Assembly: GCF_041956535.1 (NCBI RefSeq)
Contig: NW_027192201.1
Coordinates: 548,206-612,205 of the forward strand
Length of the DNA: 64,000 nt
Source of the DNA: Calcarisporiella thermophila CBS 279.70
Lineage: Eukaryota > Calcarisporiellomycota
Direction: 5' to 3'
A program made the position numbers and the translations under genes. Under the pieces are notes generated by a model. That model had not been told where the DNA came from. It saw only the letters and a list, made by a program, of their open reading frames with translations, and ran no database searches. Shown one piece after another: positions 1 to 9,576 of the stretch; positions within the stretch are counted from its first letter, which is position 1, and every line of letters begins with the position of its first letter.

Positions 1-150
1 CATCACAGCCTGACGCGCTTTCTCAAGCGCCACGGCCAGCTGGCGATTCTTGCTTAAGGATTTCCAGGTGTGAGTTCGCGGCGGGGAGCCCGCGGCGTCG
101 GCGGCCTTTGGGAACAAGGAGGAAAACACCAAGGGGTCTCTCTCGCCCAT
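1..150 (-). CDS. 5' end of an unidentified gene (partial, runs off the window)
   Basis: An ATG at 150-148 on the minus strand opens 50 codons that stay open to the window edge. The translation begins MGERDPLVFSSLFPKAADAA and ends in a basic, helix-prone stretch (WKSLSKNRQLAVALEKARQ). I do not recognise the family. The segment is GC-rich like the DNA around it. It is probably the first exon of a gene whose body lies to the left of the window. It could also be a chance open frame in GC-rich DNA, so confidence is modest. Confidence 0.4.
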   Translation of the reverse strand, partial: MGERDPLVFSSLFPKAADAAGSPPRTHTWKSLSKNRQLAVALEKARQAVM

Positions 151-1473
151 TGTCGTGTCCTTCAGTCGGCGGGATTGCTAAGTGGAGGCGGTTAATTCGC
201 AAATGCAGACCGCGCAGGGAACGGCAATGTCAAATAAAAGAGGGTTTCAGGTGCAAGAGAGGGGGTCGCTAAGCCTATTTGCTATGTATCGAAGAGACGA
301 TCGTAAATTTGCGTTTCAGAACCTAATTTTTTTTTGTGGCTCTCCCATGCGAGGCAAGTGTGTCCACAGGCGGGAACAGACACACGCACAAAGCTGTCCC
401 TTGCTTGCCCAAAGCTCCCATGGCACCGCCCGTGGCCTTCCCTCGGCCCTCCAACCTGCTCAGCCTGGCCGCGGGGCGCCGCCCGGCCGGCTCGCCGCTG
501 CAGCGAGCTGGCGTTGAAATCCGCCGTAATTTCGATCCAATTTTCCCGTTTTCAAAGTCATCCCCTAATGGCCTGCCCGCGGCGGTGATTTATGCACCCG
601 GGCCCTCTCAGCTGGGCAGGCTTCGATATGGTAATATCAAACCCACCCGTGCCAGAAACTGAATATCAGCTTATAAAGTAACTGCTCGGAGGGCCGTGGG
701 CGGCCGCCATGACGACATAGGCTCCGTGCCGCGGCCGCACAAAAGAAGCACTGCGAAATGTGCATAGTTGTGGGCGACGAAGATCGAGCTCCATCCCCGC
801 GCTCATTCGTCTACGCAGCCTTATGTCATCCGCCATTGTTCTGTGGACTGAGACTGGTAGAGCTTGGCTTTAGGTGCCCAGGAGCATGGCCTGTAGCCGG
901 AAGGAGGGCCTTCCTGCGGCACGGCCCTTGAAAGGCCACTGAGAATGCATCGGCCCGGGAAAGAGTTAAGCTTTGCGGGGACAGCTGCACAGTCTGATCA
1001 AGAAAAGCGGGAGCGTCGGCAAAACCTGTCAGATCAACGAGGGACTGTGCGATGTGTTTAGGGAAAAAAAAAAAAATAGCTGCAGGCCACCGTCGGAATA
1101 TGAACCAGAATTTAATCTATTGTTTTTCTAGATGCACAATTTCTGGCGTAGTTTATATTAGCATGTGCTAACACAACGACGAGCCGTGGATTTCTTCTGT
1201 TTCTCCTTGCAAGCATTTCTATATGGCCGCCCATTTCCGCTCATTTTTTTTTTTTTTAAATCTGGACCCAAGGATCCCGCTGTCTTTGAGGACCAACATT
1301 TCCAGCCATGTATGGTACAATATGATTTATATAAAATTGGAAACCCTTGGAGCTAATACAACAAATCTGGTTGTTTCTAAGAATCGAGTGGAACCATGGG
1401 AATCATAGGAAACAAAGCTACCCCTCCTCCTAAATATTCGCGGTGTATTTTTAGTTCTTCATGCGTTGGGCCG
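151..1473. other. GC-rich spacer with no recognisable gene
   Basis: About 1.3 kb between the partial gene and the 3' end of the KEX1-like gene. The first ~900 bases are clearly richer in G+C than the rest of the window, with runs such as gcggccgc. Composition then drops into AT-rich DNA with poly-A (about 1061-1075) and poly-T (about 1245-1257) tracts. The open frames here are short and overlapping and show no familiar motif. The GC-rich part may be the promoter and 5' UTR of the leftward gene. Confidence 0.4.
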
Positions 1474-4305
1474 CTAATGCTCGCTAGATTTTCGTTCCTG
1501 GGTTTCATCATCGTGCGCACGGTTGTAGTCCTCCTCTTCCTCCTCGCTGTCCCCAACATCAAAGTGTCTATCAGCCGCAAAGAGCGCGGGCGACTCTGCC
1601 ACCAGCTCATCCAGCTCATTGTCATCTTCGCTTCTTAGCGCCGCGAAACGGGCTTTCGCATTTTCTCGGTTGCGGCGATACCATAGAAATCCCGCTAAGC
1701 CAACAAGGCCGCCCACCACTAATAGCGCAACGACGCCAGTCGCCGCATAGTAGTGATTCCATTTACCAGAGCCAAGGCCCGTGGGGTCCTCCCAGCCAAA
1801 AGGAGCCTACACATTGAAAATTAAAAGGGCATAAGCAATCCCAATTCAACAACGCTTCCAAGTAGAACGCACCCCAGAGGTGCCCACCCAGGAAGGCACT
1901 TCTGCAATACTCTTGTCACCCAAACCCATGAACCGATTCACCATGTCAAGCTCAGGTAAAGGTTGATCGTAACCCACGGCATGGGACGCCTGACTCACGA
2001 GAACATATGTAATATTGCGAGCAGATTGATAGGTTCCTACTTGGGTGCCGTTCACAAACCAGGGAAGGACTGGAGCATCGCCCATGCCTACCTCGCCGCC
2101 CCACGTAAGATTAGCGAGAAGAAGTTCGTGGCCGAGATGGTTATAGGCGAGATCATTATCGCCGCTAGATAGAGGGAAGGAGAGATGGGGGGAGGGGGGA
2201 GAGGAAGGTTTAAATGTGATCCTATGGTTAGAGTGAATATCGATATTAAAATACCTGTAAAGTAACAAAGGTATTTTTTCTAGTAATTCCGGTAGAATCT
2301 GTCACAAGAGAGGATTAATAAATGCACGATTAAATTCCATGCATGATATTCTTATCACCCACTTTGACCGGCGGTTCGCTAGTATCCGTATTAAGTGCAG
2401 ATGCAATACGCCCATTGCACTCCGTCCACCCGGTCAGTTTAATGTTTGCGTGGAGCGATTTTACAACTTTGGGATTCTATGAAATGAACAGAATAAAGCA
2501 CTTCATCCCTTCAACCTCACAGAGTTGGCATGGATAATTACCCGTAGATACATAGAAAGGTTCGCTTGCTCATATGGCCAGGTAATACCACACTTCGGGT
2601 AGACATCATGTAGTCGGATGTCGTGCTGATTGACACAGTGCATAGCGCCATCTTGCCTATCAATTTTAAAAATAGATAAAGTATTGAATCTGCCACATGC
2701 TCCCAAAAAGTTATCACTAACGAGAACAAGGTATGGTCAAGCACATTTTGAAGGATCTTATCGCAAGTTGCAGACCGAATCCGAATCCCCGTCGTCCGTT
2801 GCTCCTGGTGGCATTTGGCGAGGAGATCTTCCGAGTCTTTCTGTAATAGGAGACACGTTAGAACAAGCCAATGCACTACATGCTCTCCAGAAGACAACTA
2901 CCTTTTGGGAATCGTCCTTCAGCAAATTTTTTTCTACACTAAACTGATGGTGTGCATGGTACTATTAACAGAAGAATGAGTAACAAGGGAAACACCTCGC
3001 GTGTTATTGCTCACAGAAACCTACTTGGTGCCATGGATCCAACCAGGGATTGCCCATGATTAGACCTTTTACATTATACTATTTCCAAAGAAAAACGAGG
3101 TTGTGAATTCGATCAGATCATTTTACATGTAAATCTGAAGAGTGGGATACCTTGGAAGTGGCATTGCTTCTTTTCAGCATCTCCTGTGCAAAATAGGGTA
3201 CAAACACGCCGCCATATCCTTTCCCCGCTAAATAGATCTATATTTGATAGAGGCGGTGTAAAAAATTTGTTATTCCATGCAGTGAGTATATACTCGGAGC
3301 GGCAAGACTTACATCCGCCTCTTTGAATTGATTGAAGGTATCAAGAAATTTGTCGATAAACGTCAGGAAATGGGCTGACACCTATGGGGCATGAAAATAT
3401 CAAAATAAGAATGGCAGAGACGCATCCACTTCACAGAAAATAATAGAACAAACCTCTGGAATACTTTGGTCATAACTATCTGTGCTAACGAGACTAAATC
3501 CTGTTCCGAGAGGTTGGTCCACTATAATTGTCAATGAGAATGAGGCAATGGTTACGGAAAGTACATCGTCTCTTCACCCATATACCATATAGCACGTTTG
3601 CATAAGTATTCCAACTACCCTTGTTCAACTGCGACGATGTCGTGTCATTGGGGCGGAATGGTCCATTATCTAGGTATATATCACCAATACTGCGGAGCCG
3701 CATTAGCAACATCGACTTCATCATTGTATACTACTAAAAGAATTTACCTCGAACTATGCAACATTTTCAAAATTGACAAAATAAGAATAAAGATAGAGTT
3801 AAAAAAACTCTTACACTCCGGAGATGGAGTATCTAACTATCTCACCATCCAGGGCCACCATTGAGCCAAACAATCTATAGGAATAACGCTGAATGTATTA
3901 GTGGACCTAAATAATAGTGCATCTGGACATATATACCAGTTTTTCATTGCCCTTTGACTCGCGCTTTTGAAATAGCCAGAAAAAGATTTGGGCATTTTTC
4001 GATTCATCGACGATGATATGTCTTGATGCAGAAGCAGAGGATAGGGGTTAACAAATAGTATAAAACTGGCTGGAAGAGAGAAAGCAATACCCTGCGTAGG
4101 ATGGAACTGTATCTTTCGGATCAGGTAGATCCCCGACCGCATAAACATCTACGATGTAGGTGTTGGAGTTGGTTAGATTGGTAGGAATTGGATAATATTG
4201 TAATAGGTGAAGATAATAGATTTCAGTAATAACTCCAACGGATGAATCGAGATGAGAACACAAAATGGAATAGGGTCTTCGGTTACCTTTCGTGGGATTG
4301 CTCAT
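1474..4305 (-). CDS. KEX1: KEX1-like serine carboxypeptidase (S10), predicted catalytically dead
   Basis: Kex1 enzymes are Golgi membrane carboxypeptidases that trim basic C-terminal residues from secreted peptides. Reading exons by eye gives, in order: VGDLPDPKDTVPSYAG; HIIVDESKNAQIFFWLFQKR; IVWLNGGPGC; DNGPFRP; GSWNTYANVLY; VDQPLGTGFS; IYLAGKGYGGVFVPY (exon 3151-3237); a Cys-rich insert; TGWTECNG; ILPELLEKIPLLLYS; SGDNDLAYNHLG; SQASHAVGYD; then one membrane span and an acidic tail, as in Kex1. There are about twelve introns. The nucleophile motif, normally GESYAG, reads GKGYGG, so the catalytic Ser is Gly (codon 3219-3217), while the Asp and His regions remain. The two serines of GGPGCSS are encoded only if a 6-nt microexon (3748-3753) is used. 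No convincing signal peptide was found; ATG 4305 is the nearest upstream in-frame start and the N-terminus is uncertain. Family placement is secure; inactivity is inferred. Confidence 0.85.
3748..3753 (-). other. Putative 6-nt microexon in the KEX1-like gene
   Basis: On the minus strand, six bases TTCGAG lie between an acceptor (GCATAG) and a donor (GTAAATT). The preceding exon ends in TG at 3846 (from GGPGC), and the following exon starts TATTGGTGAT at 3689. Including the six bases gives TGT TCG AGT = C-S-S followed by IGDIYLDNGPFRP, matching the family's GGPGCSSxxGxxxxNGPFRP spacing. Skipping them stays in frame but deletes both serines. The flanking introns would be 92 bp (3754-3845) and 58 bp (3690-3747), and the second has a GCTAAT branch-like site just before its acceptor. 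This is a manual reconstruction without transcript support. Confidence 0.55.
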
Positions 4306-4417
4306 CTCTAATGTTCTGTAGCGATCATTGAAAACTTAATATGAATATAGACTTGCCACGGATAGAGGCTTATTGCACTCGCCACCCATTGCGGGGGGGA
4401 AAATAAATTTAAAATTA

Positions 4418-6251
4418 CTATTGACAGGAGAATTTCTCTTCGAGCCGCCTTTTTAAATGGCTGTAAAAAGACATAAATACATCACGATCCTGCCCACTCG
4501 TCCAGGCAATCCAAAGGGCACATTTCCCTTCCTCTCCACCCCCAGATATCTCGCACTGAAACTCAAAGAGTGGCGTATCTGTAACCATTTGCTCCGTTAG
4601 TCGCGAGTCCGGTAACCGTACCTTTTCACGACGCGAGGCGCGAGACCATGTATTTCTCGATGCAGAGCCATGTATCTTTCCCTCCTCCTTTACGACGATT
4701 CTTATTTCAAGCAAAGAAAGAAGCTCTGTCAAGTAGAGAAGTAGAAGCTCTCTCTCAACACGCCATTCGGTGGTGAATTCGGTCTTGGGTGGAGCAGAGC
4801 TTCTGAGCCTCTTTGATTTTGGTCGCGCTATGCTCTGTGGGAAAATACGTTGTAGCATACTTACACATAAACAACAGAACAAAGAGTCTATTCTTACATC
4901 TGGCGGCCGCCGCGCTCCAAATGACCATCCAATCCCCCACCGTCGTGTATAACCCTGGCAAAATTCATGGACGGCGAAATTTTTGATCTAATCATAAATT
5001 AAATGATCAGTAGGAGTAAGCTCACTATTGTAAATGCAATTACATTATGAGCCTTTAATTTTGCTACGATTCGCTCAACAGTATCTTTTTTCCCCGTCAT
5101 GGAAGTATACCACCTGATACCCAACTCGTGAGAGAAGTCGCGAAAATGATCGGACCTAAACTTAGCACTTACAGAATTCGATCTTTGAGCTCCAAGCTCT
5201 CTTGTAAAATCCTGCTAATGAAGCCGAATTCTCCACCTTCTGTCAATAACTCGTGCGATGATCCGGTGCATATCTAGAAAAACCAAGGTAAACGCTCTAT
5301 AGTTTGCACTACCATCGGCGTAAGTTCTGGATAGATTACCGCAAAGGGGGCCAGATCTTTATTGCGACTGCTTTCATCCATCTCTTCAAAACTCTCGTAA
5401 AATGGTGGGTTACACATGCAAAAATCATAGTTATCTTCCGTTAGTGCCTTGGGCGGGAATATTCGATCAGGTGTATTATGATATAGAGATATGTTTCTGT
5501 TCATCCCGTTTCGATCGACGTTTTCTGACGCGTATCCAAGCGCCCGCTCGTTAATATCTACGGAAGATATAAATGTTTGCAAGAATATAAGAGAGCCAGT
5601 GCAATGATTACCGGTGGCCAAAAACCGCCATTCTGGATGCAGAGCACATCCAAGCAATGGATAGATGCAAGAGGCACCAGTTCCGATATCAATACCAGTT
5701 ATCCGAGCATCAATATTTTTCCCATTTGCTGTTAGCAAATCCTCGATCCAATGTATATAATTCAATCTGTTTGGGACCTACTCCGCTTTAATATTTAACC
5801 AAGTTCTTCGAAAATATAAGAGACATACAAAATCTTATTACCGCTGGGCAAAGAACGTCAAGTGGAATGGTGAGGTCGATTCCAAAATCCTCTTTCAGGA
5901 GACAACAAGTTAATTCTCTAGCATAGTCAAGTAACATTTTCGTATTATAATACAGCTTATACCAATACCGAGTATAAGATGGTATTGCAAAGACGGATTT
6001 ACCTGACAGCCTCTGGATTCGTGAAGTCAATGGTCTTTCCGCCGCTCTTTGAAGGCAGTACGCTATTGAATTTTATAAACCATTATAATTCATTTAAAAC
6101 TAAACCGATATAAATGTGGTTACAATGGTTGAAAGCGAGGGTATTTTGCTGCTAATTCTGCGAAATTGGGAGGTCTATCCTTATATCGATTGCGATCATG
6201 CATCGACGAGCTGACATTACCGAAAAGTTTGTGCTTATTTTTTTCCGTCAT
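4418..6251 (-). CDS. METTL16: METTL16-type U6 snRNA/mRNA N6-adenosine methyltransferase
   Basis: Nine exons join cleanly into one protein. In order: MTEKNKHKLFGNV start; DRPPNFAELAAKYPRF; GKTIDFTNPEAV; RELTCCLLKEDFGI; VPNRLNYIHWIEDLL; the SAM-binding GIDIGTGASCIYPLLG; DINERALGYASENVDRN; the catalytic NPPF in CMCNPPFYESFEEM; ICTGSSHELLTEGGEFGFI; WYTSMTGKK; and HEFCQGYTRRWGIGWSFG. These are the hallmark motifs of METTL16/Methyltransf_10 enzymes, which methylate the U6 snRNA ACAGAGA box and SAM-synthetase-type hairpins. The last exon is longer than the core and ends with ALWIAWTSGQDRDVFMSFYS, which could be a counterpart of the C-terminal RNA-binding region (inference). An in-frame ATG also exists upstream at 6320, but its Lys/Phe-rich extension is atypical. 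The gene ends about 110 bp before the KEX1-like gene on the same strand. Confidence 0.93.
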
Positions 6252-6468
6252 TTGCGATAATTTCTGTATAAGAAAATCAAACTCAAAATCGAACTGCAAT
6301 TTTTTTTTCTTTTTGATCACTTTTTTCTCTTCTCTGCTTCAACCAAGATCATCCATAATCAAACAGCGTTTATGAAATTTGAAGTTTAGCGGTGATTATA
6401 TATTCATCGGCATTCACTCCAGTGCACAACCTCCTACCATTTAGTGGACATCAATCGGATCATTCATC

Positions 6469-9084
6469 ATGAGCAGACGCAAACTAGATCAAACTAGAAT
6501 GATGCTCGCTCTCTCACCGACACTGACACGTTCAAAGGCTGATGAAGAGGGCGGTGCATTAAAAAACTTTTCTGATAGGTAAATTGGGGTCAATCTTGGG
6601 GAATTTCCACTGATCTTGATCTAATACAAAACCATGTATTAGTGGTCTCTTATTTCTCTCCTTAATGCAGTCGCGCCAGGCATGGACGACATCGCTCCTT
6701 ACTCCTTTTGGAAAACAATCTAATGACGGTACACTACCAAACAATACACCAGCTACCTCTCCTCCGGTATCTTATCTTGGTTCCGCTTGCATCACCATCG
6801 GCCCCCATAAATTCCCAGATACTAAATTTTACGAGGTCATCCGTATTGATCAACCAGCGGTACCTATTTCTGGCGGATCGGTCCCCGTGGATAGCAAAAT
6901 ATCTCTGCTAGAAGTAAAAAATGAAGTCATAATGCATGATGTACATTCAGAACAAAAGATTACCTCGAAAGATGTTACTTCGACTTCAGATTGCAGCATA
7001 GTCATCGAATTCAGCGAGAATCCATCTGAACGATGGCTGTTACCCAAAAACATAGTTGGGGAGTTACTAAACATGAGCGAACCGTTAGAGGTGTGTGGTT
7101 GCGGAGCATTTTTATTATATTAACAAGGACATCATTCTCAGCTATATTCAATTAGATTCTCGCGTCATTTTACTTACCAGCTCAAACTGTCCATCACTCT
7201 GTTCGAAACCATCAGTTAATCAGTGTCCGTATCTCTGGAGCAACCTATGTATTGTGGAATGCTATCCGACGTTCCAATTGCGCAAATGATATATTCTCAA
7301 TGTTGACCGGAATGAAGCATATGGTAATCAGGAAAGAGATTCATACTTTGGTTTGGAATAGGTTTTAATCTTTCTGCGTATTTAGATTGATGTTCACGCT
7401 AGCCGGTACTACTTTCAAAACTGCCTCTCTCCTGAACTGCCTCCCATCCTAAACGAAGTAATTGTTATATTTATTGACCCGGCATTTATGCAAAACTCAC
7501 TTTCGCCTTAATTTTTGCAGTATGCCTCTGGAATGACTCAAACGGTCGAAGCAATTACGCCAGCTAGTGGGAATAAACGAAGAACAGGCTCAACAGAGGT
7601 CGGAGGAACAAAGCAAAAGCGATTCAAACCGGGCTCTCATGGTGCGCATGCACATAATACATGCCACTGGTTTCTTGGGCTTTTACTCATCTCTTTTTTT
7701 TTTCCCGCTTAGACCCAGGCTTTAAAAAGATGCCAAAACCAATGCCAAGAAAAGCCCACTCAACTACTTCTGTCAATGGCGCTGGTGGAAACATTGGTGG
7801 TGCTGGAGGAAATAACAACAGCAACGGAACGAAAAAATGTGCTTACTGTGGATCCAGAAATACCCCAATGTGGCGGCGTGGTCCCGATGGAGCGGGTAAT
7901 GGCATAGATTTTTACCTTTACCGAACTAAGTCTGACCTTCCATCAATACAGGCACACTTTGCAATGCTTGTGGTGTCAAATGGAAACATGGAAAGATACT
8001 TGGTCATGCTGCAGCTTCACAGGCCCAGGCCGGCTCGCCCACGAATGAGTCATCCAGCTCTTCAATCACTCCAACCGCACCCTCTCCCAAGATCAAAGCG
8101 AAAAAACCGCCATCATCGCAAAGTTTCATCCGCCCACCTCTTACAAAATCCTCCATATCTACACCCTCTGATCTATTATCCTCCGAAAAAGTGCGTGAAA
8201 ATATAATCAAACCGCGTCCGCAAATGACTCCTGCAACTGAACGTCCGCCCCCTACTCCAACTCCTCCAGCCAGCGCTGGGCCTAAAGCAATGAGCGCACC
8301 ACTTAAAAAGAGATTCTCCAAGGTTAACGTTATGGAAATGTCTCCGACCAATACTCTGCCTCCCTCTGTGACTCCCACTGCTTCAACCAACACCATCCTT
8401 TCCGAGCAAATCACAGATTCTCCTAGTAAGTTACTCTCGAGTGCTCTACAAAATGCAGTTGACTGACTTGTGTATAAATTAGCTGCTGCTTCTCCTTCCC
8501 TTCCTTTGCCCCCAAACCCTGTGCCAACTCAACCAGCCAAGTCATCGTTTTCCCTCCCCCCTGCAGAACCCGTGCCACCTGTAGAGAAACAGTCAAACGC
8601 AAGAGGTGCAACTCCTCCACCTGCACAAGCTAAACCGGTTGAAAAGCAACAACCGCAGCAACAGCAGCAGCTAGCAACCCCATCGTCGAAATCACACCGC
8701 CCTGGCCCCGTCTCTCTCCCCACCTTGTCAATTGCATTTGGCCCAGACAACGCAACCTTTATTCACCCAAAATGCCAGATCGAATTACGTAATGATCACT
8801 TCAAGATTCGGTTGGAATATCCCGGATTCGAAGCAACTACGGCCGAAATTTTTCGGGCTAACGTGGAGTGTTTCGAGTTCGAGGTCACCAAGGATGAGGG
8901 TGGTGCAGTGTTGGTGTTACGAGCGATCGTTGGCCAACATCTCCATAAGTTCGGAAAGGACCTGCTAAATCCTGTAGGGGATGAGACTGTCGTTGTATGC
9001 AAATTCCGGGAAAAAACCCTTGACGGTGAGCCTCAGGGAGTGGTGCAAAAGCTATTAGAGCGATGGTTAGCAACGGATGAATAG
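6469..9084 (+). CDS. GATA-type zinc-finger protein
   Basis: Proposed exons 6469-6578, 6643-7090, 7156-7323, 7386-7457, 7521-7641, 7713-7895, 7952-8425 and 8483-9084 keep one frame (about 725 aa). The N-terminal ~270 residues contain an unassigned conserved-looking module (RQAWTTSLLTPFGK ... ISVRISGATYVLWNAIRR). A GATA finger follows: CAYCGSRNTPMWRRGPDG, then an intron, then TLCNACGVKWKHG, giving C-X2-C-X18-C-X2-C. Next come Pro/Ser-rich linkers with a Gln run (QQPQQQQQ), then a ~120-aa globular C-terminus (LSIAFGPDNATFIHPKCQIE ... VVVCKFREKTLDG). The finger predicts sequence-specific DNA binding in the nucleus. The target and the roles of the N- and C-terminal modules are unknown. The first exon is less certain; an in-frame ATG at 6665 is the alternative start. 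Confidence 0.85.
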
Positions 9085-9576
9085 TCGCTTAATTTGAGTT
9101 TTATTATATTTCAAATTGTTTATAGTACTATATTGAATCTTCCTGCTACTCTTCTGTAATAATATGTTCTTTCTCGTCAGAGTCTACCCGAAATGAGTGT
9201 TCATATTACCAACCAATGCAACATAAAGCTTCATTCCCATTAAGTGGTTTGTTGATTGATTGTGAATTTTATTCTGCTTGCAAGGTGGAGGAAATAGTCA
9301 ATAATACAAAAGGTCACTGCCAAGGAAACCATTAGAGTACCAGTAACTGGTACTCTAATGGTTTCCTCGGCAGTTGTCAATTGTTGACAATTTGGATGAA
9401 TTGCAAATAAACATCATCCAGCATAGCATTTTATCTATCAGCATATCGAATGGTGTCAAGGGTGTCCTGAATGCAATTTATCTTTATTTTTATTATTCTA
9501 TTTATTTGTTCGACATCTAAATATATAGAGCTGTGTTCAGGGCACTCCCATTTTTCGAGGCTCACAATATAAATAG
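9085..9576. other. Spacer between two convergent genes
   Basis: AT-rich 3' flanks of the GATA gene (plus) and the Mdj1 gene (minus), about 490 bp. It carries the 28-bp inverted repeat annotated separately and a second small palindrome directly after it (9374-9390, 7-bp arms around 3 nt). No open frame of note. Confidence 0.6.
9317..9373. repeat. Long near-perfect inverted repeat with a 1-nt spacer
   Basis: Arms 9317-9344 and 9346-9373 are 28 bp each, with one mismatch, around a single A at 9345. The core reads GAGTACCAGT-A-ACTGGTACTC. Such a sequence could extrude a cruciform or form a long RNA hairpin in transcripts from either flanking gene. It sits between two gene 3' ends, so a shared terminator or 3'-end element is possible. 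A miniature foldback transposon is the main alternative. Confidence 0.9.

Noticed and set aside
182-662. Three overlapping plus-strand frames of 84-111 codons in the GC-rich left edge
   Set aside because: They overlap in different frames, have biased Arg/Pro/Ala composition expected from GC-rich DNA, and show no domain or splice structure.
8004-8414. Minus-strand frame of 136 codons, Gly/Val-rich
   Set aside because: It is the antisense shadow of the Pro/Ser-rich linker of the GATA protein; the low complexity of the real strand keeps the reverse frame open.
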